A stretch of 64,000 bases of DNA, from positions 2,258,728 to 2,322,727 of the forward strand of contig NZ_SJPG01000001.1 in NCBI RefSeq assembly GCF_007859715.1, written 5' to 3'. The notes below the pieces were generated by a model that was not told where the DNA came from, searched no databases, and saw nothing but the letters and a program-made list of their open reading frames with translations. Shown here in pieces: positions 26,905 to 36,575 of this stretch (its first letter is position 1; every line of letters begins with the position of its first letter). Made by a program: the position numbers and the translations under genes. Source of the stretch: Rubinisphaera italica (GTDB lineage Bacteria > Planctomycetota > Planctomycetia > Planctomycetales > Planctomycetaceae).

Positions 26905-29900
26905 TCACTGTCGTGTAATTGTTTCATCGAGATTTAAAATTGCTCGGGCAATAATGCTCCATGTGGCCAATTCGTTGGCTTCAGGACTCTGGTCAACATC
27001 TGTGGAACTCCCATTAATTACCTGGACGGACAACTCTTTCGATTCGATTCGCTGACGGATCTCTATTAATAACGATTCCAAAATCTCGACTTCTTCCTCT
27101 TCAGCTTCACGACTGACGGCTAATTGAAATGCATATTGAATTCGCTCAGCATCATCGATGTCACACTCTGTGAGAATTCGTTTTGCAAATGCTTTGGCAA
27201 AGTCGACGAATTGGGGTTCATTGAGCATGACCAGAGCCTGCAGTGGTGTGTTACTGCGCGTTCTGCGGACACAGGACGCATCACCTTTGGGAGAATCGAA
27301 CACCTGTAAAGGAGGGTAGGGGACTGACCGGTACTGATGAATGTAGAGACTTCGCCGATACTGCTGCTCATTCGAAGAAAGTGGCCATTGTTTCGGACCG
27401 TAACTGGCGGGTGGTTGAAAGAGAAATTTGGGAGCAGGGGGATAAACACTCGGCCCGCCGATTTGTCGATTGAGTAAGCCACTGGCCGTCAGAGCAATGT
27501 CGCGAACAACTTCCGAACGAACTCGGAAGCGGGCACCACGTGCCAGCAGAATATTGAAGGGGTCTTTTTCCAGTAATTCTGGTGAGATAACGGAACTCTG
27601 CTGATAGGTTTTCGAGGTTACAATCAGTTTGTGGATATGTTTCAGTTCCCAGTTATGCTCCATCAATTCGACGGCCAGCCAGTCGAGCAATTCAGGATGA
27701 GAGGGCGGCGGAGATTGCGAGCCGAGATCCTCAGGGGTGCTGACAATTCCGCGTCCGAAGTAAGCCTGCCAGATTCGATTGACGATTGTACGAGCCGTTG
27801 TCGGAGAATCGTCCGAGACCAGCCAGCGGGCAAAGTCGAGGCGATCCGGAGCTGGTGTATCTTGAAAAGGATTCAAAAAACCGGGAGCCCCCGGCTGGAC
27901 TTCATTTCCGGGATTGAGAAAATCGCCACGCTGCATGAGATGCGTTTTGCGGGGAGAATTCATTGTTTTCACTGCCAGTTGACTGACCGGTGCCGGGTGT
28001 ATTTTCCAGAGAGCTTCGATTTCTGCATTCTCGGCTGAGAATTCGGGATTGATAGACAACCAGTAGGAAAACAGAGTTTCTCGCTGATCATCATTCAATT
28101 GTTCTGCGGGTTGAGTTAGCAGTTCTCGAATGGCGAGTGGAACAGGATCAGCCTGAGTCAGGTCGCCGTCGGTGACGGAAAATCGATAGCGTCCGAAAAT
28201 GTAGGATTGATTGTCGTCGGAATTCCAGCCGCCATGAAGTTGTGCGAGTTTCCAGGTGAGGACGAAATCTTCGTCAAAATTGATGGGTGTTTCCGGTATA
28301 AAAACCGCATAGGCATTTTCGTTTCTGCGACCGGGATCGAGATCACTCGTCCAGGCGGTTTTGTTATCGCCATCGATGGCGTATTCGATGGGGCCGGTCA
28401 CGCGATCATCCTTTTCAGCATCTTTCTGACGGAATGCGGCTGGCAATTCGGAGTGAGCCGCATTGACGTTGGAGAGAGCGCGGGTGAATTTGATCTTCGT
28501 TTTTTTGCCGGGATCAGTTGCCGGTGCGACATGAACTTCAAATTCGGTAAGTGCACCGGTTCCATACAAAGAACGACCGGGGCCATTGTGGGGGAGTTGG
28601 GGATGAGTCAGTAAATCGAGCCGAACTGCTCGAATTTCCTGAGCAGGGATCGTCTGACTCAATTCCACATTCGATTTCGTCGGGGCATAACTTTCACTCA
28701 GAACGGAACCATCTTCGAGGATGCGAAACTTCTGTCCTTCGAAGGGAACTTCGGTAGGCGTGACTGACTTCCACGTCACAAGATGCTCTCGGGTTTGATC
28801 AGCCCAATTATTGAGTTGCTGTTTCCAATCCGGATGTTGTTGTTTGATACGGGCTTTGATTTGCGAAATTTGGTCGAGTATTGATTTCCGCTGCTCCTGT
28901 TGCTCAGGTGTATAGACGGTTGTAATCGCTTCGTGAAAATCGTTGAGAGCCGCGTACATGCGGTAGTAATCGGTTTGAGTGATGGGATCGAATTTGTGAG
29001 TGTGACACTGGGCGCATTGGGTGGTCAGTCCGAGAATCGCTTTGCCGATGGCATCCATACGATCGAACATTCCTTCGACACGAAACTGCTCAGGATCGGC
29101 TCCGCCTTCTTCATTAACCATTGAATTTCGGAGAAAACCAGTCGCAACAATTTCATCCTGACCAGCCTGTGGCAGCAGGTCTCCTGCAATTTGTTCGATG
29201 ATAAATTCATTGTAAGGCTTATTCTCATTGAGAGAATTAATGACCCAGTCTCGATAGAACCAGACTTCGCGTTGCTTGTCTTTTTCATAACCATCCGAGT
29301 CAGCATAGCGAGCGGCATCGAGCCACCAGCGTCCCCAGTGTTCGCCGTAGTGAGGGGAATTTAAAAGGCGTTCAATCAATTTCACTTGTGCATTTCCATC
29401 CGTATTATTGAGGAAATCGGAAATCTCATCTGGTGAAGGGGGGAGGCCGATTAAATCGAGCGAGAGCCGTCGCAGGAGCGTCTCTCTATCCGCGGGAGGA
29501 CTGAAATCCAGTTGATTCTGTTCCAGTTTCGCAGCGACGAAGCGATCAATCGGATTTTTCAATTCCGTCTGAACTGAAGATGCGGGCAACTCTGGACGCT
29601 TCGGCGGAACGAAAGACCAGTGTTCGGCATAGGGAGCATCTTGCTCAATCCATTTTCGGAAACTGGCAATGTCCGCTTCACTGAGCGATTTTCCACTGGA
29701 AGGGGGAGGCATTTTGAGATCAGACTCGGTCGATGTGATTCGATCAAGAATGAGGCTTTGCGAGGGTTCGCCCGGAACTATGGCTCCGTAATCGATGGCT
29801 GCACTGCGTTGATCCAGCCGAAGATCAGCTTCGCGGGTTTCTTCATCGGGACCGTGACAGAAATAACATTTATCAGAAAGCAGCGGACGGATATCGCGAT

Positions 29901-29979
29901 TGAAGTCGATATCCTCAGCATGAACCGACGAAGTCAGCGATGTCAAAATCCCGAAAGCCAGTAGCAGGCGAAAACTCAT
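26905..29979 (-). CDS. PSCyt1/DUF1549/DUF1553 exported heme protein
   Basis: About 1024 residues, signal peptide ending SSVHA. The PSCyt1 cytochrome motif CYFCHGPDE lies near 38-46, then DUF1549 with a second CAQCHTHKFDP, a central carbohydrate-binding-like region (LDLLTHPQLPHNGPG) and C-terminal DUF1553 with SNTPLQALVMLNEPQF. The heme site binds c-type heme. These planctomycete proteins are extracytoplasmic and of unknown function. The ATG at 29979 is chosen: GGGA lies 8 bases before it and it begins directly at the signal peptide; ATGs at 29991 and 30045 are alternatives. Confidence 0.93.
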   Translation of the reverse strand: MSFRLLLAFGILTSLTSSVHAEDIDFNRDIRPLLSDKCYFCHGPDEETREADLRLDQRSAAIDYGAIVPGEPSQSLILDRITSTESDLKMPPPSSGKSLSEADIASFRKWIEQDAPYAEHWSFVPPKRPELPASSVQTELKNPIDRFVAAKLEQNQLDFSPPADRETLLRRLSLDLIGLPPSPDEISDFLNNTDGNAQVKLIERLLNSPHYGEHWGRWWLDAARYADSDGYEKDKQREVWFYRDWVINSLNENKPYNEFIIEQIAGDLLPQAGQDEIVATGFLRNSMVNEEGGADPEQFRVEGMFDRMDAIGKAILGLTTQCAQCHTHKFDPITQTDYYRMYAALNDFHEAITTVYTPEQQEQRKSILDQISQIKARIKQQHPDWKQQLNNWADQTREHLVTWKSVTPTEVPFEGQKFRILEDGSVLSESYAPTKSNVELSQTIPAQEIRAVRLDLLTHPQLPHNGPGRSLYGTGALTEFEVHVAPATDPGKKTKIKFTRALSNVNAAHSELPAAFRQKDAEKDDRVTGPIEYAIDGDNKTAWTSDLDPGRRNENAYAVFIPETPINFDEDFVLTWKLAQLHGGWNSDDNQSYIFGRYRFSVTDGDLTQADPVPLAIRELLTQPAEQLNDDQRETLFSYWLSINPEFSAENAEIEALWKIHPAPVSQLAVKTMNSPRKTHLMQRGDFLNPGNEVQPGAPGFLNPFQDTPAPDRLDFARWLVSDDSPTTARTIVNRIWQAYFGRGIVSTPEDLGSQSPPPSHPELLDWLAVELMEHNWELKHIHKLIVTSKTYQQSSVISPELLEKDPFNILLARGARFRVRSEVVRDIALTASGLLNRQIGGPSVYPPAPKFLFQPPASYGPKQWPLSSNEQQYRRSLYIHQYRSVPYPPLQVFDSPKGDASCVRRTRSNTPLQALVMLNEPQFVDFAKAFAKRILTECDIDDAERIQYAFQLAVSREAEEEEVEILESLLIEIRQRIESKELSVQVINGSSTDVDQSPEANELATWSIIARAILNLDETITRQ

Positions 29980-30196
29980 GTACGATCCCATGAATATTGA
30001 AAAGCGGATTGAGGCTGTTTGTGCATTGTAATTTACAATATGCATTGCCCTTGATCTATGCAATCCCCCTGGCGGAGAGCAAATGGCATCACTGTTCGCT
30101 CCTGTTGGTTTTGTGCACGCTAACGACTAAAGTGAGTAATATCCGAAACACTTTTGATATCCTGGCTTTACTTCACTCAGATTGAACAACACAAAG

Positions 30197-30649
30197 ATGA
30201 CGAACATTGTCGCACACCATACCCCTGAGCAGGATCGTCGTAACAAAATCATCCTGACAATTTGCCTGATTATTGCAGTGACACTCAGCATTGCTGTGGT
30301 GGTGGGACGCTGGAATAATGGCGTAGATGCTCAGAATCATGCCGTGAGAGTGATGTTTTCTGTGGTGAACGACTATATGAATGCCAACGAAGGAGCCTGG
30401 CCGAAATCCTGGCAGGATCTGGAATCGTTTCCCTCTGAAGGGAACTGGTACGATCCTATTGATTTTGAACTGACGAAAAAGCATGTCGTGATCGATTTCG
30501 AGCCGAATCTTGCTCAGGTGGCTGAACAATCACCTCCTGAATTTCAGGCGATTCGTCCGGTGAATCCGGTCTTTGATTTCGGCAAAGATCCACGTCTTGT
30601 GCAGCTACTGATGACGGTCAAACGGTTTCAAGGTGACAAGGCAGAATAA
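30197..30649 (+). CDS. Small membrane-anchored protein, unknown
   Basis: 150 residues with one hydrophobic segment (about residues 18-38: IILTICLIIAVTLSIAVVVG) and a C-terminal outside domain. The stretch NDYMNANEGAWPKSWQDLESF resembles the post-helix part of pseudopilins, but no prepilin peptidase motif is present, so this is only a resemblance. ATG at 30197; a TTG at 30182 is open too. No clear ribosome site. Divergent from the PSD1-like gene and convergent with a sulfatase. Confidence 0.6.
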   Translation: MTNIVAHHTPEQDRRNKIILTICLIIAVTLSIAVVVGRWNNGVDAQNHAVRVMFSVVNDYMNANEGAWPKSWQDLESFPSEGNWYDPIDFELTKKHVVIDFEPNLAQVAEQSPPEFQAIRPVNPVFDFGKDPRLVQLLMTVKRFQGDKAE

Positions 30650-30653
30650 GTTT

Positions 30654-30712
30654 GAACCGCAGATGGTCGCGAATGAACGCAGATATTTTGCATCTGCGCT
30701 CATCCGCGGTTC
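30654..30712. repeat. Imperfect palindromic repeat GAACCGC...GCGGTTC
   Basis: A 59-base stretch with GAACCGC and GCGGTTC ends and inner pairs (GCAGAT/ATCTGC). It resembles the AACCGCAGATG...ATCTGCG type of palindrome often found scattered in bacterial genomes. It lies between convergent genes and may act as a terminator. Confidence 0.55.
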
Positions 30713-30737
30713 ATAAATTCCTTTTTCTGATCATTTA

Positions 30738-32069
30738 CTATTCTTTAATTTCATCAGAATTCGAAATTAATTTCGAGAGAGCTGAGTAAGTCGCTTCTGC
30801 ATCTTCTTCCAACTCAGTGACATTCAATGGTTTTTTCTCGAACGGATCTTTTTCACAATTGAAAAATCGGCCATCTTTATAGAGTTTCCAGGTATGGTCT
30901 TTGTAAAAATACTTATTTCCACGACCTTCAGCTGAGACCCACTGGCGTGGACTTGCGATGCCAGACGTAATTCGCTTTGCAAAACTCTGTCCATCGAGAG
31001 TTAAGTCTTCTGGCAAGTCCGCGGAAGCGATTTCAGCGAATGTCGGTAAGAAGTCACTGAAGTCGATGAGGTCATCGCAGACTTGATCTCCCTCAATATG
31101 GCCAGTCCAGTTGGCGATCAGAGGAACGCGGGTGCCCCAGTCGGTCAAATCGCCTTTGCCGCCTGGAATCATCGCTCCGTGAAATTCCGACACCACATTT
31201 TCGTAAGTGAATTTTCCGTTTTCATCGTAGGTCAGTTTTGATTTTTTCGGTGTACCGTTGTCGGTCGTGAACAAGATGAGGGTATTTTCTCGCAGTTTCA
31301 TACGATCGAGAGCGGCGATCAATTTGCCGATTTCTTCGTCCATTTGATCAGCCATCTCTGCAAAATTGTCGTAGCGACCGCGAGGACCGTAAGGGACAGG
31401 CTCTTTCAAATCATCGGTGACGTCATGACACAGGGCCATCGAGTAATAGGCAAAGAAGGGGCCTTGCTGATTCTTTTCGATAAAATCAATCAGGAAGTCG
31501 ACATAGAGATCGGGACCATATTTCTCCTCAGTCCCTTCGAGGAGTTCGCCGTTCTGATAGATGAACGGATCGTGATATCGGGCACCTTCATGCCAGCCGA
31601 AGAGGGAGGATTGCTCAAAGCCGAGCCGAGCGGCATGATCGCGTTTTTTATTCATCATGCAGAGTTGCCATTTACCCGCGATGGCCGTTTTATAACCGGC
31701 TCGTTTCAGGATCTGTGCAAAAGTTTTCGATTCCAGGTTATCCGGATAGCTGCCCCAGGCGGGGTAGCCATTGTTTCTCGGATATTTCCCGCTCACAAGT
31801 GTCGTGCGGGAAGGGTGGCAGACAGGCATCGAATAGCAGTGTTCAAAGCGGATTCCGTCATTGGCCAGTTTGTCCAGATGAGGCGTTTGATAGGATGTGC
31901 CACCGTAGCAGCCAAGAACTTCACGACCGACATCGTCCGCCAGAATGAAGACGATATTCGGCTGCGTTGAAGAGGCTTTTTCCAGTGCCCAACTTGCCGA
32001 GCCAGCTGAAATTGCGAAAAATAGCGGTAGGAGAGTTCGCAGAAGCTTGAGAGTCTGGTAATCAGACAT
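30738..32069 (-). CDS. Exported formylglycine-type sulfatase
   Basis: 443 residues. A signal peptide of about 29 residues, then metal ligands DD at 45-46, formylglycine signature CHPSR starting at Cys84, and TTDNG for the later metal ligands. A hybrid of the CxPSR sulfatase signature with a short C-terminal lobe. ATG at 32069. It is a single minus-strand gene, unlike the sulfatase at 18952 which is in an operon. Substrate is not predictable from the sequence. Confidence 0.94.
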   Translation of the reverse strand: MSDYQTLKLLRTLLPLFFAISAGSASWALEKASSTQPNIVFILADDVGREVLGCYGGTSYQTPHLDKLANDGIRFEHCYSMPVCHPSRTTLVSGKYPRNNGYPAWGSYPDNLESKTFAQILKRAGYKTAIAGKWQLCMMNKKRDHAARLGFEQSSLFGWHEGARYHDPFIYQNGELLEGTEEKYGPDLYVDFLIDFIEKNQQGPFFAYYSMALCHDVTDDLKEPVPYGPRGRYDNFAEMADQMDEEIGKLIAALDRMKLRENTLILFTTDNGTPKKSKLTYDENGKFTYENVVSEFHGAMIPGGKGDLTDWGTRVPLIANWTGHIEGDQVCDDLIDFSDFLPTFAEIASADLPEDLTLDGQSFAKRITSGIASPRQWVSAEGRGNKYFYKDHTWKLYKDGRFFNCEKDPFEKKPLNVTELEEDAEATYSALSKLISNSDEIKE

Positions 32070-32122
32070 AATAAGTCTTTCTGTTTTATGAATTGTCTGC
32101 AGTTGTCGTTTCTATTTTCAGT

Positions 32123-32149
32123 CGTAGATCAGTCAATGCCTGACCTACA
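32123..32149 (-). repeat. REP-like palindrome, diverged copy
   Basis: The reverse complement reads TGTAGGTCAGGCATTGACTG..., similar to the RAYT-flanking palindromes with two changed bases in the inner arm. Confidence 0.6.
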
Positions 32150-32255
32150 CCATATTGAGCGACGCAAAGGCTGACCGCGTCAGGTCCATGAGAAAGCACT
32201 CAAAATGAGGCTTTGAAAATCCGCTGAACCTGTAGCGAGAAACTTCGTTATCACT

Positions 32256-32261
32256 TATAAT
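32256..32261 (+). promoter_or_regulatory. Possible nadA -10 element
   Basis: TATAAT 45 bases before nadA; no good -35 was seen. Confidence 0.3.
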
Positions 32262-32305
32262 TAAGTTTTCCAGTATTAAACGCAATAGCCAGAAGAGAAG
32301 CCGTC

Positions 32306-33295
32306 ATGGAATTTGCCGTCGTTGGTCAAGAGCAGGAAGTCTATGAAGATCCCTTGGATCTGATGGATGAAATTGAACAACTCAAAATCGAAAAGGATGC
32401 AAAAATCCTGGCACATTTCTATGTCGATGGAGATATTCAGGACATCGCCGACTACACCGGCGACAGTTTAAAGCTGGCACGTGATGCCGTTTCTATTGAA
32501 AGTTCGACCATCGTCTTCAGCGGCGTACACTTCATGGGAGAATCGGCCAAGATTCTCAGCCCGGAAAAAACGGTTTTAATGCCTGACCTGCAAGCAGGTT
32601 GCTCTCTTGCGGAAAGCTGTCAGGCCCCGGATTTGAAAGCGATGCAGGACAAACTCCGCGCGGAAGGACGTCAAATTCAGACGGTTGCTTACATCAATAC
32701 GTCAGCCGCTGTGAAAAGTTTATGTGACTGGATTGTGACCAGTGGAAATGCCCGGGAAATTGTCGAACGAATTCCAGCCGATCAGGAAATTTTGTTTGTC
32801 CCTGATCAGCACCTCGGACGCTACCTAATGGAAGTGACCGGCCGGGAGATGATCCTGTGGCCAGGGTCCTGTATGGTTCACGAGATTTTCAGCCTGCAGG
32901 ATATGCTGCGAGCCAAGAAGAATAATCCGGGGTCAGTCATTATTGCTCACCCGGAATGCCCGCAAAATATTCTGGAAGTTTCCGATTTCATTGGCGGCAC
33001 CGAAAAGATGCGTCAGTATGTAGCTTCTGTCGAAGAGCCGACTAAGTTTCTGGTAGCGACCGAATCTGCAATGATTCATCCCCTCGAAAAAATTGCACCT
33101 CGGCACGAATATATCCCAGTCCCGGGAATCATGGAAAGCACAGGGGAAACCTGTGCCTGCAATCGCTGTCCTCACATGGCTCGTAATACATTGCAGAAAG
33201 TTCGGGACTGCTTGAAGCATGGCAAACCAGAAATTGTCTGGCAGGACTATTTTAATCAGGCTAAGGAAGTCCTCGAACGCAGCCTGCTGAAATAA
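32306..33295 (+). CDS. nadA: Quinolinate synthase
   Basis: Condenses iminoaspartate and dihydroxyacetone phosphate to quinolinate in de novo NAD synthesis, using a [4Fe-4S] cluster. 329 residues, ATG at 32306. The three cluster cysteines fit Cys99 ([11 protein letters not shown]), one near 195 ([11 protein letters not shown]) and one near 284 ([12 protein letters not shown]). No nadB or nadC in the neighbourhood. It faces the sulfatase across a gap that contains a REP-like repeat. Confidence 0.97.
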   Translation: MEFAVVGQEQEVYEDPLDLMDEIEQLKIEKDAKILAHFYVDGDIQDIADYTGDSLKLARDAVSIESSTIVFSGVHFMGESAKILSPEKTVLMPDLQAGCSLAESCQAPDLKAMQDKLRAEGRQIQTVAYINTSAAVKSLCDWIVTSGNAREIVERIPADQEILFVPDQHLGRYLMEVTGREMILWPGSCMVHEIFSLQDMLRAKKNNPGSVIIAHPECPQNILEVSDFIGGTEKMRQYVASVEEPTKFLVATESAMIHPLEKIAPRHEYIPVPGIMESTGETCACNRCPHMARNTLQKVRDCLKHGKPEIVWQDYFNQAKEVLERSLLK

Positions 33296-33447
33296 ATTCA
33301 GACCTGTGCCAGTACTTTGATAAACCGCCAAGACACTAAGACCGCCACTGACAACAGTTGACTCATCGTGGTCAAAAAAATAGATAATCCGTTATCATTT
33401 CAGTCATTCTGTCCATACGAGAGAATCGATCAGGAACTATTAACAAC

Positions 33448-34749
33448 ATGAAAATCAAATCGATTCCCGCACTCGTCGTGCTTTCAATGCTGATTGTCTT
33501 AAATGGATGTAGTAAACCAGCAGATCCTGTCAGCCCTGAGACGAATCCAGAAGGAACTTCCGCCAGTCAGGCTAAGCCAGTTCCATCTCCCGCTAAGATT
33601 CCTCAGAGCACGGACTCCACAGAGCTGACATACATTAATCATCTCTCGCAGGAGCAGATTGATGATGGAATCATAAATCTTTTTGATAATGAAACTCTAT
33701 TCGGCTGGCATAAACAGAATGATGTGAATTGGTCAGTCGTTGACGAAACGATCACGGCCGACAGCGGCCCGATTGGACTGCTCCTAACAGACGTACCTTT
33801 CGCGGACTTTGAATTGACACTCGAATTTCGCATGACTCCCGGCTGCAATAGTGGCGTATTTATTCGATGTGCAAATGATCCGAAAAGCCCTGTCAAAGAT
33901 TGCTACGAAATCAACCTGGCCGATGAACATCCCGAAGGTTTTCTCACCGGAAGTGTTGTCGGGCTCTCCAAGTTCGATCCAGGAGTTAAACTGGCAGACA
34001 ATGCCTGGCATAAGTTGAGCATTCTTGCCAATGGCAGTTCCATCGAAATTACAATTGATGAGAAACACAAGAACCGATTCGATGAAACTCGTGAAAATGT
34101 TTTGCGAAGCGGGTTGATCGGCTTACAGAAAAATAGCGGTGAAGTCGCCTTTCGCAATATCCAGCTGAAACCCCTGCAGATGGATTCTTTCTTTACTGGA
34201 GAAGACTTGGCCGGCTGGCGGGAAGTGCCCGGTTCAAAGAGTGTGATCGATGTCGTTAAGCAGGAAATCCATGTCGTCAGTGGACCGGGATTCCTGGAAA
34301 CTATCGAAACATTCGATGATTTCGTCCTGCAGTTTCAGGCGAAAACAAATGCAGAGGAATTGAATAGTGGCCTGTTCTTTCGGGCGATGACCGGGACTGA
34401 AGAAAATCCTTCTAATGGTTATGAGGTCCAGATACACAACGGATTTAAAGACGAAGATCGCAATCAACCCAAAAATGCCGGAACGGGCGCCATCTTTCGT
34501 CGTGTTGAAGCTCGCAGGGTCGTTTCCTCGGATTTGAAATGGTGTACGATTACACTGGTCGCATCAGGCCCGCACATTGCAACCTGGGTGGATGGTTATC
34601 CGGTCGTGAGCTGGGAAGATACCCGTGAGCCCGATGAAAATCCCCGCAAAGGCAAACGGCTCGAAGCTGGCCATCTCAGTCTGCAGGGGCACGATCCGAC
34701 GACCGACCTCTATTTCAAGAACTTCAATATTTCCAACCTGCCTGAATAA
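33448..34749 (+). CDS. Lipoprotein with two DUF1080 domains
   Basis: 433 residues with signal peptide and lipobox IVLNGC near residue 21. Two DUF1080 (3-keto-disaccharide hydrolase-like, lectin-like jelly-roll) domains are present: LFDNETLFGWHKQNDVNWSV... at about 65-245 and FFTGEDLAGWREV... at about 248-430, each with an NSGVFIR or NSGLFFR signature. Probably binds or cleaves a carbohydrate at the cell surface. The gene stands between nadA and the convergent peptidase, with no operon partner. Confidence 0.9.
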   Translation: MKIKSIPALVVLSMLIVLNGCSKPADPVSPETNPEGTSASQAKPVPSPAKIPQSTDSTELTYINHLSQEQIDDGIINLFDNETLFGWHKQNDVNWSVVDETITADSGPIGLLLTDVPFADFELTLEFRMTPGCNSGVFIRCANDPKSPVKDCYEINLADEHPEGFLTGSVVGLSKFDPGVKLADNAWHKLSILANGSSIEITIDEKHKNRFDETRENVLRSGLIGLQKNSGEVAFRNIQLKPLQMDSFFTGEDLAGWREVPGSKSVIDVVKQEIHVVSGPGFLETIETFDDFVLQFQAKTNAEELNSGLFFRAMTGTEENPSNGYEVQIHNGFKDEDRNQPKNAGTGAIFRRVEARRVVSSDLKWCTITLVASGPHIATWVDGYPVVSWEDTREPDENPRKGKRLEAGHLSLQGHDPTTDLYFKNFNISNLPE

Positions 34750-34781
34750 ATTGGGAGTTATCAGCGATACTCGCCGTGATA

Positions 34782-35957
34782 TTAACTTTCGATTTCTGTG
34801 GCCAGCCGCCAGGCAATGTTACAGGTGTGTTCGAAACTTGGAATGTGTAGCCGTTCGTTGACGGTGTGTATTGCTTCCTGACCGCAACCAAGAGTGACGG
34901 TTGGAAAGCCGTGGGAAGCCATCCAGTTGGCATCCAGCCCGCCGTTGGAAATCCGTGTCGAGACTTCCAATCCTTCAGCAGTGACTGCATTCATGGCGGA
35001 TTGCACAACGGGAGAAGATTCGTCCAACGCGAACGCATCGTATTTATTTCGAGATCCAAACTCGGTCGAACCATGTTCGCCACTTACATTGGAAATTGAA
35101 TTCGCTGCATCGACGAACGCCTGCTGAATTGTATTAACAATTTCAACGCGAAATTCCGGATCATGACTTCGGGCTTCGGCTCGGAGTTCTAGATAATCTG
35201 TTACCACATTGGTCGCTGCTCCCCCCTGAATATAGCCAACATTACTCGTACCGGTGCCGTTAGATTTTTCAATCAGACCGAGCCATCCTTCTTCCTGCAG
35301 TTGAGAAATCGCTCGGCTGGCGATCACAATCGCAGAGATCCCATTTTCTGGATGGGCACCGGCGTGGCTGGCAATGCCATGGACCCGAATATCCATATGA
35401 GTATCGCCTGTTGCTCCCCGTATTACGGATTTTGGATCTCCTCCATCAAAATTGAAGCAGAGTTCTGGGCGTTTCAATTCCTCGGGATCGACAAAACGAG
35501 CACCAACCAGCCCAATTTCTTCTTGAATGGCCCAGAAAAAAGTGAGTGGGGGATGAGCGGGTTGTTCTTTCAGAATTCGCAAAAGTGTTGCCAGAACGAC
35601 TGCGGCTCCAGAGCGATCATCGCCACCGAGAGCTGTTTGATTTGATTTCGAAATAATGTAATCGCCATCGATTTCAGGTATCGCACCAACGCATAGCGGT
35701 ACAGTATCGACGTGAGCCATAAAGAGACGTCGAGGGGCTTTCACTGTCCCTGGTAAGGTGACAATCAGATTCCCGACTTCCCCGAATCCGGCTCGGACGT
35801 GGGCGTTGTCATAACAAATCTGTTCAGCGGATATTCCTGCGTTCTTAATCAGAGATTCAATTTCTGTCATCACTGCTCGTTCCTGGCCACTCATCCCGGA
35901 AATCTTCAGCAGTGCCATTAAGAGGTCGACATGGGAACTTACGGAGGCATCTCTCAT
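34782..35957 (-). CDS. M20-family peptidase, tripeptidase T-like
   Basis: 391 residues. Metallopeptidase of the M20/PepT clan: AHVDTV (His/Asp), GGDDRSG, FFWAIQEEIG (general base Glu), FNFDGGDP and a late His in AIHTVNE give the two zinc sites. Expected to remove an N-terminal residue from tripeptides or to act on a related peptide in the cytoplasm. ATG at 35957. No signal peptide. Only 31 bases from the convergent DUF1080 gene. Confidence 0.9.
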   Translation of the reverse strand: MRDASVSSHVDLLMALLKISGMSGQERAVMTEIESLIKNAGISAEQICYDNAHVRAGFGEVGNLIVTLPGTVKAPRRLFMAHVDTVPLCVGAIPEIDGDYIISKSNQTALGGDDRSGAAVVLATLLRILKEQPAHPPLTFFWAIQEEIGLVGARFVDPEELKRPELCFNFDGGDPKSVIRGATGDTHMDIRVHGIASHAGAHPENGISAIVIASRAISQLQEEGWLGLIEKSNGTGTSNVGYIQGGAATNVVTDYLELRAEARSHDPEFRVEIVNTIQQAFVDAANSISNVSGEHGSTEFGSRNKYDAFALDESSPVVQSAMNAVTAEGLEVSTRISNGGLDANWMASHGFPTVTLGCGQEAIHTVNERLHIPSFEHTCNIAWRLATEIES

Positions 35958-36003
35958 TTTCGATTCCTATATAATCAGATAATGGGTCTGAAACCCTTGC
36001 ATT

Positions 36004-36124
36004 CAGGCGACATCTACAGGTTCTTTGTATCCCTCTGGAAAATTTATCCAGAGCATACAGGCTTGAGGACTTCAGTCTGAACCGACGACTCAAACATTTC
36101 GGCAGCAGCCGATTGTAATTCAAT
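36004..36124. repeat. Dispersed intergenic repeat, family A, copy 2
   Basis: Same orientation as 1327-1445; see that entry for the shared blocks. Confidence 0.6.
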
Positions 36125-36128
36125 TCCA

Positions 36129-36164
36129 TAAAAAAAGCTCTCTTATGGTATCCCATAAAAGAGC
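36129..36164 (-). terminator. Rho-independent terminator of the coiled-coil/winged-helix gene
   Basis: Minus-strand stem GCTCT..TTATGG / CCATAA..AGAGC with a mismatch, followed by a run of at least seven T. Confidence 0.88.
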
Positions 36165-36191
36165 AGATGTCATCAAAGTACTCACTGGCAA

Positions 36192-36575
36192 TTAGGCTAG
36201 TACATACTTACCCGATTTTTCGTCACGAGTGATTTGTTCAGACTTATAGACATTCTGGTAAACAACATTTTTGAAGTTCGCACTACTGGACTGATAACCG
36301 GTTGCTTCGACCGCATCGGTCAGTTCGCTCAGGCCGAGTCCTTTCTTATTCTTTTTCAGGACTTCCAAAATGACTTCTTCAAGCGAACTTTCATTGCGAA
36401 AGCGGACACCGCCGCCTGAATCTCCACCAGACAAGCTGGCAATTTCCTGTTCTACCTTTTCAAGTTTTTCAAGAAGCTGTTCTCTGCGTTTGTGTAGTGA
36501 GTTTACTTTTCCCTGTTGTGCTTTTAATAGCCGTTGAATTTCTGCAACACTCATGTCTGTCTGGATGTCTACCAT
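36192..36575 (-). CDS. Coiled-coil plus winged-helix protein, unknown
   Basis: 127 residues in two parts. Residues 8-50 are a heptad coiled coil (VAEIQRLLKAQQGKVNSLHK...). A Gly/Ser-rich linker (SLSGGDSGGG) is followed by a compact winged-helix domain (about 60-125: SLEEVILEVLKKNKKGLG, NFKNVVYQNVYK, SGKYVLA). No known family is certain; the shape suggests a dimeric DNA-binding regulator or nucleoid protein. ATG at 36575 with AGGAGA at a good distance. Monocistronic, with its own terminator and a very long AT-rich upstream region. Similar small proteins occur in planctomycetes. Confidence 0.75.
   Translation of the reverse strand: MVDIQTDMSVAEIQRLLKAQQGKVNSLHKRREQLLEKLEKVEQEIASLSGGDSGGGVRFRNESSLEEVILEVLKKNKKGLGLSELTDAVEATGYQSSSANFKNVVYQNVYKSEQITRDEKSGKYVLA

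Noticed and set aside
33320..33350. CCGCCAAGACACTAAGACCGCC, looks like a common bacterial intergenic repeat
   Set aside because: A single short copy and no partner was found in the window, so it is not listed as a repeat.
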